From Diplonema papillatum (lineage: Eukaryota; Euglenozoa; Diplonemea; Diplonemida; Diplonemidae), in contig JAPJBO010000262.1 in the NCBI GenBank assembly GCA_030068145.1, positions 124,001-188,000 on the forward strand: a stretch of 64,000 nucleotides of DNA, given 5' to 3'. Positions 1-10,308 of this stretch are shown here, piece by piece. Each line of letters starts with the position of its first letter. The first letter of the stretch is position 1. A program made the translations under genes and the position numbers. Under the pieces are notes generated by a model. It saw only the letters and a list, made by a program, of their open reading frames with translations. It did not search any database and was not told where the DNA came from.

Positions 1-663
1 GACGAAAGGCCCACTTCTTCTCTTGCACAAACGGCCTCCCACTGCACGCCTTCAGCCGGTGAAGTTGCAGTCTTGCACCAACCAGTCGATAGCGGTGTGT
101 TGTGATCTGAAGATCTCCTGGGGTGCAGGTACTGGTGCACTGCCGCCAACTTCCCGAACAGCATGTACGCTGTCGCATTCGGCAACTCGATTATCCTCCT
201 CAACACACGTGTTTTGATAGAACACCGGCTTTGCGGTCACACAGAAGAGAAGTTGAAGTGCTGACTGAACTCTCTGCGCAGTTCGTGTGCCGTGTGTAAC
301 CAGTTCTTGTGCGATGGCATTGACGCAATTTACCTTCCTCCTGTGACACTGATTATTGCGAAGCAATCGATGACGCACACCCTTCGCTGCCAAATGCCGA
401 GCGTGCAGAGAAGAACGCATCTTCCTCGATTCGAGTAGCAGCCACAGGACACTAGCTGATGCAGATTATTTTGGCTGCTATATGCACCATGCCTGTCAAG
501 GAGAGCTGGAACTGAGCTGCTTGCGTCACCACCAGCTACAAGCACCCTCCTTCGATCCGTTGCAGCAAAGTATGCCTCTGCAAGGCCTCGCAACGGGCGC
601 GGAGCTTGACTGTGATCCGACCAGGGACAACAAACTCCCCCCGCAAAAAGAAAAACAAACACA
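1..663. other. 5' flank of Cys-repeat gene, copy 1
   Basis: No gene recognised. From about 430 onward the stretch is a diverged relative of the flank before copies 2 and 3: it shares the segment with 'gcagccaca' and 'tgatgcaga', and a closing tract of C residues followed by an A-rich 'gcaaaaag' just before the start codon. That closing tract could be a trans-splice acceptor (pyrimidine run then AG); this is inference. Confidence 0.5.
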
Positions 664-1503
664 ATGCGAATAGTAACATGTGTGGTCCTCCTGCTTTGCG
701 TCACCGACGCAGCAGGAACATTCGGCTGGTTTCGAAGATACTGGGGCAGCGGGAAAAGCAACGGGAAGGGCAACTACCCTTCGTGGCCGTCATCGCCGCC
801 GTCGTACACTCCACCGTACACTCCGCCCTATTCACCGCCTTACACGCCACCGTACTCTCCACCTTACACTCCACCGTATTCTCCACCTTACACTCCACCG
901 TACCAGCCACCGTACCCGTCATGGCCTTGGTGGCCGTGGTACCCTTCGTTCCCGCCAGTCACGCCATCTGTTCCTCCACCTGTCACACCACCTGCCACTC
1001 CTATTCCTTCACCTGCCACTCCTATCCCTCCACCTGTCACTCCTGTTCCTCCTGGCACTCCACCTGTCACACCGCCAGTCCCGCCCGAGGGAGGCACGTG
1101 CCCATCTTGGAGAGAAGTAGCAGGTTGCGGCAGATGCTGGGCGACAGAAGCCGAAGCTTCCAATTGTGTTGAAGGTGCGACGACGCCACCGTTCGGGTTT
1201 TGCCCGGTCATGTCACCCTTTACAAACTGCGGGACGTGCTTCGTAACGCAAGCGCAAGCCGACGATTGCGCGTGTCCTGCTTCTGCGCCGTTCGCAGGTT
1301 GCAAATCATGCTTTGCAGACCGAAACGTGGCAAGGGACTGCGCCTCAGACGGCTGCCGTTCGAGCAGTCCGTTTTCGGGGTGCGGAACCTGCCATGTTAG
1401 TTTAGAAGACTCACTATCGTGCGTCCCAAACTGTCCAGTCGGGCAGTTTCCAGGGTGTAGAGAGTGCTTCCTTACGCAGGCCCAAGCTGATCAATGCGGG
1501 TGA
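664..1503 (+). CDS. secreted Pro-rich / five-module Cys-repeat protein, copy 1
   Basis: 279 residues; family not recognised. A hydrophobic signal peptide (about residues 1-18) is followed by a short basic/aromatic stretch, then a low-complexity PPY(T/S)PPY region (about 40-85), a Trp/Pro segment and PxTP repeats to about 140. The C-terminal 135 residues contain five consecutive modules of spacing C-x8-C-x2-C-x9-C (x7 in the last), 20 cysteines in all, suggesting a disulfide-rich extracellular domain. The Pro-rich part looks like a wall or matrix stalk. This copy is more diverged than the two downstream: its repeat tract is shorter and it stops right after the last module, lacking the 17-residue tail of copies 2 and 3. 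Secretion is inferred from the signal peptide; the ligand is unknown. Confidence 0.85.
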   Translation: MRIVTCVVLLLCVTDAAGTFGWFRRYWGSGKSNGKGNYPSWPSSPPSYTPPYTPPYSPPYTPPYSPPYTPPYSPPYTPPYQPPYPSWPWWPWYPSFPPVTPSVPPPVTPPATPIPSPATPIPPPVTPVPPGTPPVTPPVPPEGGTCPSWREVAGCGRCWATEAEASNCVEGATTPPFGFCPVMSPFTNCGTCFVTQAQADDCACPASAPFAGCKSCFADRNVARDCASDGCRSSSPFSGCGTCHVSLEDSLSCVPNCPVGQFPGCRECFLTQAQADQCG

Positions 1504-2595
1504 ACTCCGAGGCATCGTGATCAAATGCCAGCCACGTGGAAAACAACAATGCTGCGAGTTGCTTTTGTCTGACGGCTCCCCTCGAGTCGAGAGAGTATCC
1601 GTCGATGTATGAACGTCATTTTCGCTGCTCCCATTTTGACCACTTGCCAACAGTGAGGAAAGTGAGGACACATCCGTTATAAAACGGCCCTCGAATCTCC
1701 CCCTCCCTCCTTCCGTGGGCTAGCGAACCTCCGCGACGCAAGAAGTGGGTGCATTGATTTGATACCTGTTTTCGCGAAGCGAGATCTTCCGGCCTTTTCC
1801 CCCTTCGCCTTTGCGGCGCTACAACGCAGACGATGAAGCATTCTTACGGTAGTAAGAAATGCTGAAAAGGAAAACGTTTCTGCTAGCTAGTAGTTGTTCG
1901 ATGGTTTCAATCCTGTAGGCGAAACTGCTGTGCCACGAAGGTACTCGACAGCAGTAGCCCTTTTGGCGACAGGATGTGGGAGAAGGAGTGACGAACACTC
2001 AATATTTCAGGTCAATGTTTCTCCGCAGCTGAAGTCATTCATTTTCTTCAAAACGCGTCGGATCAAAAGGGAACACGTTGCGGACGACTCCATCTTTTAA
2101 GAAGATGGCGCCGGCCATAACCCCGGAGGACACCGCGACGGCATGCAAGCCGTCGTGCAACATCGAGCGACGGGCGTGTTCCTGCAGAGTGACCGCGCGC
2201 GCTTACACACCAAAGTTTTTACCCCTCCCTCGCTCTTTCAAACTACTCACACATACACCTGATGCTCCCAACGACAACAGCTCTTTTGTTCTCCTTTCGA
2301 AACTACCTGCGACACTGAACACTACGAATCAAGCGACCGAAGTACTGCCAGCTGCCGTGCTCAGGATATGGGACATCTTCCTTTTTCGACTAGCAGCCAC
2401 AGACCACTACCTGATGCAGACGCTTAGGGATGCGAGTGCTACGGAGGAGAGCGGGTACTGGGGCCGTCTTGGTCACTGCCGACCGAACACCCGTATTTGA
2501 TTCATGGATGCAAAGTGTTCGTCTAGCTGCCGCAAACGGGAGCGTAACTGCAATCTGACCAGGGACAACAAACCCCCCCTCGCAAAAGAAGCACA
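1504..2595. repeat. spacer of tandem unit (flank of copies 1/2)
   Basis: Non-coding spacer. From about 1690 it matches 3681-4584 almost base for base, so it is the 5' half of a 1,989 bp tandem unit (spacer plus gene). Short open frames inside it (for example 1894-2100 and 2078-2500) recur only because the DNA is duplicated and carry no recognisable domain. Confidence 0.75.
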
Positions 2596-3522
2596 ATGAG
2601 AATATTAACATGTGTGGTGCTCCTGCTTTGCGTCACCGACGCAGCAGGAACATTCGGCTGGTTTCGGAGATACTGGGGCAGCGGGAAAAGCAACGGGAAG
2701 GGCAACTACCCTTCGTGGCCGTCATCGCCGCCGTCGTACACACCACCGTACACTCCGCCCTATTCACCGCCTTACACTCCACCGTATTCTCCACCATACA
2801 CTCCACCTTACACTCCACCTTACACTCCACCATACACCCCACCTTACAACCCACCATACCAGCCACCGTACCCGTCATGGCCTTGGTGGCCGTGGTACCC
2901 TTCGTTCCCGCCAGTCACGCCATCTGTGCCTCCACCTGTCACACCACCTGCCACCCCTTTTCCTCCACCTGCCACTCCTATTCCTCCACCTGCCACTCCT
3001 GTTCCTTCACCTGCCACACCTATTCCTCCACCTGTCACACCGCCAGTCCCGTCCGAGGGAGGCACGTGCCCGTCTTGGAGAGAAGAAGCAGGTTGCGGAA
3101 AATGCTGGGCGACAGAAGCCGAAGCTTCGAGCTGCGGCGGCGGTCTGACGACGCCACCGTTCGGCACGTGCCCTATTATAGCACCCTTTACAAACTGCGG
3201 CACGTGCTTCGGAACGCAAGCGCAAGCCAACGATTGCGCGTGTCCTGCTTCTGCGCCGTTCGCAGGTTGCAAGGCATGCTTTGCAGACCGAAACGTGGCA
3301 AGGGACTGCGCCTCAGACGGCTGCCGTTCGAGCAGTCCGTTTTCGGGGTGCGGAACCTGCCATGTTAGTTTAGAAGACTCACTATCGTGCGTCCCAAACT
3401 GTCCACTCGGGCAGTTTCCAGGGTGTAGAGAGTGCTTCCTTACGCAGGCCCAAGCTGATCAATGCGGGCTGGACCCCGAGGCCAGAGTCAAGTCTGCCAC
3501 AGAGAAAAGAGCATTGCTATGA
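2596..3522 (+). CDS. secreted Pro-rich / five-module Cys-repeat protein, copy 2
   Basis: 308 residues, same architecture as copy 1: signal peptide (1-18), expanded PPYTPPY tract, PxTP tract to about 152, then five C-x8-C-x2-C-x9-C modules (about 156-291) and a charged 17-residue tail. As read, the predicted protein is identical to that of copy 3, and the flanks match too, pointing to very recent duplication or ongoing homogenisation. The start follows a run of C residues and 'gcaaaagaag', also seen before copy 3. Likely exported or surface-anchored, possibly wall-associated; no GPI signal is visible. Confidence 0.88.
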   Translation: MRILTCVVLLLCVTDAAGTFGWFRRYWGSGKSNGKGNYPSWPSSPPSYTPPYTPPYSPPYTPPYSPPYTPPYTPPYTPPYTPPYNPPYQPPYPSWPWWPWYPSFPPVTPSVPPPVTPPATPFPPPATPIPPPATPVPSPATPIPPPVTPPVPSEGGTCPSWREEAGCGKCWATEAEASSCGGGLTTPPFGTCPIIAPFTNCGTCFGTQAQANDCACPASAPFAGCKACFADRNVARDCASDGCRSSSPFSGCGTCHVSLEDSLSCVPNCPLGQFPGCRECFLTQAQADQCGLDPEARVKSATEKRALL

Positions 3523-4584
3523 ATTGCCTTTATCTGACGGCTCCCCTCGTGCCGAGAGAGTATGTCCGTCGATGTATGAACGCCATCTCGCCGCCCTGGA
3601 ACGAGCTCCCATTTTTACCACTTGCCAACAGTGAGGAAAGTGAGGACACATCCGTTATAAAACGACCGACTACCCCCCCTCGAATCTCCCCGTCCCTCCT
3701 TCCGTGGGCTAGCGAACCTCCGCGACGCAAGAAGTGGGTGCATTGATTTGATACCTGTTTTCGCGAAGCGAGATCTTCCGGCCTTTTCCCCCTTCGCCTT
3801 TGCGGCGCTACAACGCAGACGATGAAGCATTCTTACGGTAGTAAGAAATGCTGAAAAGGAAAACGTTTCTGCTAGCTAGTAGTTGTTCGATGGTTTCAAT
3901 CCTGTAGGCGAAACTGCTGTGCCACGAAGGTACTCGACAGCAGTAGCCCTTTTGGCGACAGGATGTGGGAGAAGGAGTGACGAACACTCAATATTTCAGG
4001 TCAATGTTTCTCCGCAGCTGAAGTCATTCATTTTCTTCAAAACGCGTCGGATCAAAAGGGAACACGTTGCGGACGACTCCATCTTTTAAGAAGATGGCGC
4101 CGGCCATAACCCCGGAGGACACCGCGACGGCATGCAAGCCGTCGTGCAACATCGAGCGACGGGCGTGTTCCTGCAGAGTGACCGCGCGCGCTTACACACC
4201 AAAGTTTTTACCCCTCCCTCGCTCTTTCAAACTACTCACACATACACCTGATGCTCCCAACGACAACAGCTCTTTTGTTCTCCTTTCGAAACTACCTGCG
4301 ACACTGAACACTACGAATCAAGCGACCGAAGTACTGCCAGCTGCCGTGCTCAGGATATGGGACATCTTCCTTTTTCGACTAGCAGCCACAGACCACTACC
4401 TGATGCAGACGCTTAGGGATGCGAGTGCTACGGAGGAGAGCGGGTACTGGGGCCGTCTTGGTCACTGCCGACCGAACACCCGTATTTGATTCATGGATGC
4501 AAAGTGTTCGTCTAGCTGCCGCAAACGGGAGCGTAACTGCAATCTGACCAGGGACAACAAACCCCCCCTCGCAAAAGAAGCACA
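3523..4584. repeat. spacer of tandem unit (flank of copies 2/3)
   Basis: Second copy of the 1,989 bp unit's spacer; from 3681 on it repeats 1690-2595 with very few differences. No gene is supported in it. Confidence 0.75.
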
Positions 4585-5511
4585 ATGAGAATATTAACAT
4601 GTGTGGTGCTCCTGCTTTGCGTCACCGACGCAGCAGGAACATTCGGCTGGTTTCGGAGATACTGGGGCAGCGGGAAAAGCAACGGGAAGGGCAACTACCC
4701 TTCGTGGCCGTCATCGCCGCCGTCGTACACACCACCGTACACTCCGCCCTATTCACCGCCTTACACTCCACCGTATTCTCCACCATACACTCCACCTTAC
4801 ACTCCACCTTACACTCCACCATACACCCCACCTTACAACCCACCATACCAGCCACCGTACCCGTCATGGCCTTGGTGGCCGTGGTACCCTTCGTTCCCGC
4901 CAGTCACGCCATCTGTGCCTCCACCTGTCACACCACCTGCCACCCCTTTTCCTCCACCTGCCACTCCTATTCCTCCACCTGCCACTCCTGTTCCTTCACC
5001 TGCCACACCTATTCCTCCACCTGTCACACCGCCAGTCCCGTCCGAGGGAGGCACGTGCCCGTCTTGGAGAGAAGAAGCAGGTTGCGGAAAATGCTGGGCG
5101 ACAGAAGCCGAAGCTTCGAGCTGCGGCGGCGGTCTGACGACGCCACCGTTCGGCACGTGCCCTATTATAGCACCCTTTACAAACTGCGGCACGTGCTTCG
5201 GAACGCAAGCGCAAGCCAACGATTGCGCGTGTCCTGCTTCTGCGCCGTTCGCAGGTTGCAAGGCATGCTTTGCAGACCGAAACGTGGCAAGGGACTGCGC
5301 CTCAGACGGCTGCCGTTCGAGCAGTCCGTTTTCGGGGTGCGGAACCTGCCATGTTAGTTTAGAAGACTCACTATCGTGCGTCCCAAACTGTCCACTCGGG
5401 CAGTTTCCAGGGTGTAGAGAGTGCTTCCTTACGCAGGCCCAAGCTGATCAATGCGGGCTGGACCCCGAGGCCAGAGTCAAGTCTGCCACAGAGAAAAGAG
5501 CATTGCTATGA
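4585..5511 (+). CDS. secreted Pro-rich / five-module Cys-repeat protein, copy 3
   Basis: 308 residues, exactly 1,989 bp downstream of copy 2 and with an identical predicted protein: signal peptide, Pro-rich repeats, five four-Cys modules, short charged tail. Downstream DNA starts to diverge from the other units after about 5690, marking the edge of the recently copied block. Function unknown; the tandem arrangement suggests selection for dosage or simply recent unequal exchange. Confidence 0.88.
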   Translation: MRILTCVVLLLCVTDAAGTFGWFRRYWGSGKSNGKGNYPSWPSSPPSYTPPYTPPYSPPYTPPYSPPYTPPYTPPYTPPYTPPYNPPYQPPYPSWPWWPWYPSFPPVTPSVPPPVTPPATPFPPPATPIPPPATPVPSPATPIPPPVTPPVPSEGGTCPSWREEAGCGKCWATEAEASSCGGGLTTPPFGTCPIIAPFTNCGTCFGTQAQANDCACPASAPFAGCKACFADRNVARDCASDGCRSSSPFSGCGTCHVSLEDSLSCVPNCPLGQFPGCRECFLTQAQADQCGLDPEARVKSATEKRALL

Positions 5512-6370
5512 ATTGCCTTTATCTGACGGCTCCCCTCGTGCCGAGAGAGTATGTCCGTCGATGTATGAACGCCATCTCGCCGCCCTGGAACGAGCTCCCA
5601 TTTTTACCACTTGCCAACAGTGAGGAAAGTGAGGACACATCCGTTATAAAACGACCGACTACCCCCCCTCGAATCTCCCCGTTCCTCCTTCCGTGGGCTA
5701 GTGAACCTCCGCGGCGCAAGAAGTGGGTGCATTGATTTGCTACCTGCTTTTTTGCGAAGCGAGATCTTCCGGCCTTTTCCCCCTTCGCCTTTTGCGGCGC
5801 CTACAACGCAGACGATGCAGCATTCTTACGGTAGCAAGAAATGCTGAAAACGAACATATTTCTGTTAGCTAGTAGTTGATTGATGGTTTCAGCCACGCAG
5901 GCCAAGCCGCCTTACCTCGAAGGTACTCGACAGCAGTAACCTTTTTGGCGACAGGATGTGGGAGATGGTGGAAACGGATGAAAACCTTCAAGATTTCAGG
6001 CCAATGCTCCCTCGTCAGCCGAAACCTTTCATTTTTTTTGCTCAAAACGCGTGCGGATCGAGAGGGAACACGTTGCGGGCGACTTCAGCTGTTCAAGAAG
6101 ATATTGCCGGCCACAACCCCGGAGAACACTCGAACAGCGTGCAAGCCATCGTGGACTATCGACGGGCGTGTTCCTGCAGAGTGACCGCGCGCGCCTACAC
6201 ACCAAAGTTTTACCCCTCCCTTGCTCATTCAAGCTACTCACACACATACACCCGATGCTCCCGCCGACAACAGCTCTTTGGTTCTTCTTTCTTAAGTGGC
6301 CGCTGGCGACATCACTGGGTGAAAGTGAAGCTGTGTGAGACCGATCACCACATGCACGCAGCGAAGCTGA
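5512..6370. repeat. 3' flank plus orphan fourth 5' flank of the tandem array
   Basis: 5512-5870 is the normal downstream flank. 5876-6290 is a diverged copy of the 5' spacer (compare 1890-2290) but breaks off into unrelated DNA before any gene, so a fourth unit has lost its coding part or the array broke there. No gene seen. Confidence 0.65.
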
Positions 6371-6902
6371 ACTCTTAAAACGAACAACAGGTCGGAAGAC
6401 ACCAATCTGTCCACCCAATCGGGATCGTCGGAAACACAAAAAGCCAAGGCCCACCCATTTCACCGGGCTCGTTTCCCTACGGGTTCGATGGGCGGCTTTT
6501 GGTTGAACGCTTACGCCTGCCACTGAACACAGATGTACCTGTGTTTCGCGTTCCTTTGGAATTTCGCAACTGGCAGCCTCCTCGGGTAGGTTTTCTACGC
6601 CGGTGCTTATACAGAAAAAAGAGTGAGCCACTTGGCTAATGCACGAGATCAAGTCTAGCAAGCACCCAACGGAAAACCAATTGGTCACAACAAGCACGCA
6701 CGAATCCGAATTTCATAAAGCGATCAAGAAGTTGAAAGGCACCAATCTGTACGCCATAAGGAGTTTCAAGAAGTTTCACTAAACCAAAAGCAAAGGCCCA
6801 TCCATTCCCTCGGGGGGACTCCGGGAGGGGGGAAGGAAGGGGCGCAAAAAAGGAAAAGAGAAGAAAGCCAAGGGGTAGAAGAAACATGAAGGGGGGCGCA
6901 GG
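6370..6902. repeat. duplicated promoter-side DNA of the zinc-ribbon gene, with dispersed repeat family A
   Basis: 6370-6480 and 6660-6890 are two diverged copies of the DNA directly upstream of the gene at 7429 (shared 'caccaatctgt' and 'cccatccattccctcgg'). Between them, about 6500-6625, lies a copy of dispersed repeat family A, which ends in 'tatac' plus an A-rich tail. Confidence 0.65.
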
Positions 6903-7100
6903 ATGCCTCGGAAGAAGCGCAGGTGCCGCCCGGCCCCGCCGGCGCCGGTGCAGCAGCACGAGTGCGGCGAGTGCAAGACGTGGTGGCCGATCACGCAGGA
7001 GATCTGCGGGAACTACGGCGTCAAGGTCCAGTGCCTCGAGCCGGACTTCGACGCGGGCCCCGTTGGCGGCTTTCTGTTGAACGCTCACGCCCGCTACTGA
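6903..7100 (+). pseudogene. truncated 5' copy of the zinc-ribbon/RRM gene
   Basis: The frame reproduces the first about 55 residues of the gene at 7429 (MPRKKRR start, zinc ribbon, 'CLEPDFDAGPVG') and then runs straight into repeat family A and a stop. The fourth zinc ligand is changed: CGNC in the full gene is CGNY here, so the ribbon should not bind zinc normally. The ATG-to-ATG offset is 526 bp, so this is a tandem duplication of promoter plus gene start. It could be transcribed, but looks like a dead fragment. Confidence 0.75.
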
Positions 7101-7195
7101 ACCCAGGCGCACCTGTGTTTCGTGTTCCTTTGGAATTTCGCTTCTGGCAGCCTCCTCAAGCATTTCCTACACAGCCGGTGCTTTTAGCACCCATC
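7064..7195 (+). repeat. dispersed repeat family A, copy
   Basis: Copy of the family that begins around 'ttgaacgc' and runs through 'ctggcagcctcctc' to a cap such as 'ggtgctt'. Other copies: about 6500-6625 (+), 14136-14312 (-), 46975-47160 (-); fragments near 27710 (+), 34083 (-), 49760 (+) and 54325 (+). A-rich ends suggest a short retroposed element, but no target-site duplication was identified. Confidence 0.6.
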
Positions 7196-7428
7196 GTAAA
7201 ACCCACCGATCACCACAAGCACGCACAAACCCGAACTTCACAAACGAACAAAAAGTCGAAAACCACCAATCTGTACGCCATAAGGAGTTTCAAGCGAACT
7301 TTCACTAAGCCAAAATCAAAGGCCCATCCATTCCCTCGGGGAGGGGCCTGGACGGGGGGAAGGGGTGCAAAAAAGGAAAAGAGAAGAAAGCCAAGGGGTA
7401 GAAGAAACATCAAGGGGGGCGCCGCAGG

Positions 7429-9036
7429 ATGCCTCGGAAGAAGCGCAGGGTGCCGCCCGGCCCGCAGGTGCCGGCGCCGGCGCCGGTGCAGCAGCACGAG
7501 TGCGGCGAGTGCGAGACGTGGTGGCCGATCACGCAGGAGATCTGCGGGAACTGCGGCGTCAAGGTCCAGTGCCTCGAGCCGGACTTCGACGCGGGCCCCG
7601 TGGGCGACCAGCCGCCCGCCGACGCCGACGACCAACCGCCGACCCCGGCGCAGCCCACCTCCACACCCACGGGGGCCCCCTCCAACCCCACCCCCCAGCA
7701 CCTCTCCAACGTCCCCACGCTACCATCCATCCCCGCCGAGCCGCCTGGCTTGCTACCCCCCCCCTTCCCCGTTCGCGGCGGAGAAGGCGGAGTGCTGGGC
7801 CGGCAGGTGCGCACTGCGGGTCTCCCGGTGAGAGTGCCTGAGGTGCCGAGCATGCCGGGCCAGCCAGGCGACACTGCTTTGGGGCAGCCCCGCGGCGGGA
7901 TGCCGTCAGGGTACGTCGTAAAGCGGGGTAGAGGCGGCCCCCTGGCCCTGCCGCAGACCACCGCCCCGCCCCCCGACGACAAGCTTCCGCCGGCGGCCTT
8001 CAACCCCCCTCCGGCCATGGTGCCGCCGCCCGCCCGCGCCGGGAGAGGCTCTGCTTTGGGGCTGATCCCACCGCAACCTGCCGGCGGCCGCGGCAAGTCG
8101 ATGCCTGTCAATCCACCGGGGTACGCGGCTCCGTTCGCCCCGGCGGGGGGGGAAGACCCGGTCCCGATGGACATCGACGGCGAGCCGCCCCGCAAGCGGC
8201 TGCGCGAGGCTGAGGGCGCCACCGCCACGAGCTTGAACGACGCTCTGGCAGACCTGATCGGGGCGCCGGCCGATCCGTTCCAGCCGCAGGAGACGCCGCT
8301 GGAGACTGTCCCTTCGACGCAGCCTGCGGTGGAGTTCCCCTCGGCGCCCGAGCCCGCCGGGGATGGCGACGACGAGTTGTACATGCCGGTGCCGGTCGGC
8401 GGCAGGAGCCACGACGCCGCCGCCCAAGGCGCCGGCGTCGCGTCACCCGACTACACGCCGACGAGCGTCGTCCCGAACGCTGGCCGGGGCAGGGGCCGCG
8501 GCAAGGGCGGCGGCGGCAGGCCGCCGTTCGGTAAGGGGCAGGCGGACGCGGCGCCGAACGTGAAGTACACGAAGCAGAAGATCGTGTCGCGGGTCTGGCA
8601 GATCTACGTGCACGGCGCGCCGAAGCCGATCGACTTCCAAGAGGCGAAGAGGATGTTCGGGAAGCAAGTGAAAGTCGTCATCCCGGGCGCACGCAGCGGA
8701 AGCGCCTACGTTGACTTCGACGAAGCCGCAGACGTGGCACGCTGCATGCGCCTCTCCAACCTCCCCCGCGGGGTAGTCGTGGAGCGGTCCTGGAGGTCGA
8801 CGGAGTCTGCGCTCGTCGGGTTCTCCCTCGAAGGGTCCTCTCCGCACCCTGACCACCAAACGCTGACGCGGCTCGTCGGCTGCGAGCACGTCGACTTCCA
8901 CGTGAACGTCCTCCAGTACAAGTCGGCCGCGGACGCCGTGTACGCGTGCGCCGCGTACAACGGCATGAAGTGCCCGGCGCCTTTCGCCCACTGCACCCTG
9001 GTCCTCTGGGCGTATGACAAACTCATCCCGCCGTAA
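7429..9036 (+). CDS. zinc-ribbon, disordered linker and RRM-like RNA-binding protein
   Basis: 535 residues. After a basic start (MPRKKRR) comes a zinc ribbon with spacing C-x2-C-x10-C-x2-C (about residues 24-45), as in RanBP2-type fingers but without their usual central Asn. Residues about 60-370 are Pro/Gly/Ala-rich and probably disordered, ending in an RG/GRG-rich patch (about 345-365). The C-terminal 160 residues look like one or two divergent RRM folds: 'IYVHGAP' resembles RNP2 and 'SGSAYVDF' RNP1, followed by a second weaker module. An RNA-processing or mRNP role is inferred; no orthologue is recognised. The start is fixed by the ATG that is also conserved in the truncated copy at 6903. 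High third-position GC matches the other real genes. Confidence 0.8.
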   Translation: MPRKKRRVPPGPQVPAPAPVQQHECGECETWWPITQEICGNCGVKVQCLEPDFDAGPVGDQPPADADDQPPTPAQPTSTPTGAPSNPTPQHLSNVPTLPSIPAEPPGLLPPPFPVRGGEGGVLGRQVRTAGLPVRVPEVPSMPGQPGDTALGQPRGGMPSGYVVKRGRGGPLALPQTTAPPPDDKLPPAAFNPPPAMVPPPARAGRGSALGLIPPQPAGGRGKSMPVNPPGYAAPFAPAGGEDPVPMDIDGEPPRKRLREAEGATATSLNDALADLIGAPADPFQPQETPLETVPSTQPAVEFPSAPEPAGDGDDELYMPVPVGGRSHDAAAQGAGVASPDYTPTSVVPNAGRGRGRGKGGGGRPPFGKGQADAAPNVKYTKQKIVSRVWQIYVHGAPKPIDFQEAKRMFGKQVKVVIPGARSGSAYVDFDEAADVARCMRLSNLPRGVVVERSWRSTESALVGFSLEGSSPHPDHQTLTRLVGCEHVDFHVNVLQYKSAADAVYACAAYNGMKCPAPFAHCTLVLWAYDKLIPP

Positions 9037-9123
9037 GCCGGCGGATCCCTTCTCTCCTCCTTGTGCCCTGCCCGTGCACGCGGATGTCCAGACTGCACTG
9101 TGTAAGTGGGCCACCTCTGGTAA

Positions 9124-9313
9124 GCAGGACGGGCGACGCGGGATGAACCGAGAGCTGACTAAAGGTGTCCGAGTGATCGCTCATCAGATCCCACAAAGGG
9201 TGTCGGTTCATCTTGACAGCAGGACTGGCGACGCGGGATGAACCGAGAGCTGACTTAAGGTGTCCGAGTGATCGCTCATCAGATCCCACAAAGGGTGTCG
9301 GTTCATCTTGACA
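9124..9313. repeat. 95 bp tandem repeat (2 units plus a short third start)
   Basis: Two near-identical 95 bp units begin at 9124 and 9219, and the motif 'gcaggac' recurs at 9314. Each unit carries the inverted arms GATGAACCGA and TCGGTTCATC about 50 bases apart, so a transcript could fold into a hairpin. It lies just after the RRM-like gene, in its likely 3' flank. Confidence 0.8.
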
Positions 9314-10182
9314 GCAGGACGGTGGCCATGGAAGTCGGCATCCGATACTGAGGGTGCAACAACTCACCTGCCGAATGTACCGGTCCCGAGAATGGATAAC
9401 GCTCAAACGATCCACCCGTAGTTACACGCGGATGCGCTTAGCCCGGCCTGCTTTCCCGAGAGGTACCTTAGAGTTTTTCGTGGGTCCACCCGCCCCGGCG
9501 ATGACCTATTTGACTCGTGCGAGACAGAATCGTGCTTCTTTTCGAACTTCGAGACGTTCACCGCACGTATCCCGAAGCTTTTTGCAGCGACTGGAGTGGC
9601 TCGCACAGGCCCATTGGGATAAGAGCGATTGGCCAACCGTTGCGGATCGAGACAGAACTGCGCTTCTATGAACCCCTTGATACGTTCATCCGCACTCACT
9701 TTTTTTGACTGGCTGGTCACACGTCGCCAGCGCAGGCGACAAAACGCAGTACCAGCACCCCGTCATCTCTGCATATTAGTCGTATGGAACAGTAGTAGGT
9801 TCCGCGATTCTTTTGCTCGTAACAAATGTGAGATTGTCGGGAGCTAATGGGTGGAAAATGACACGGCAAAACTATTCATACATCAGGAAGGCGTGGCTCT
9901 CCCTTCCTTCCGGTGCCGCCTAGTGAACCGCGGACACAGAGCGGTCGAACATTGGCCTCCTCACAAATGCAGCAACCGTTCTTAGAAGATTCTCATTTGT
10001 CCGACAATTTACCCATACTGCGGTACAGGACTTCTCTCCCCCACGCTCTCGCTTAAATGGAAATGTGGCAAACACGCGAAGATCATTGACAGTTGGTTCG
10101 TTTCTACTTATCCCTTTTCGCCGCGAAGTACAGAGACTGGCGCCGTCAGCAATGCAAAATACACAACCAGGAGGATGAGAGG
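9314..10182. other. spacer, nothing recognised
   Basis: AT-balanced spacer without a supported gene, RNA gene or known repeat copy. Short open frames on both strands lack domains and the GC-rich codon use of the real genes. Confidence 0.5.
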
Positions 10183-10308
10183 ATGAGGGGTCTCTGCGTA
10201 GGCCACGTCCTCGTGTGCAGTCTACTGTCACAGATTGTTGCTGCATATCAAGTTCAAAGCTACTACGAACCCTGGGAAGAAAAGGAAGTGCGCCGAATCA
10301 TCTGGTGA
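10183..10308 (+). CDS. possible 41-residue secreted peptide
   Basis: The short frame begins with a plausible signal peptide (MRG..., hydrophobic about residues 4-20, 'VAA' cleavage-like end), followed by an acidic/basic tail 'EPWEEKEVRRIIW'. It could equally be a remnant first exon or chance. No homologue recognised; there is no supporting neighbour. Confidence 0.2.
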   Translation: MRGLCVGHVLVCSLLSQIVAAYQVQSYYEPWEEKEVRRIIW

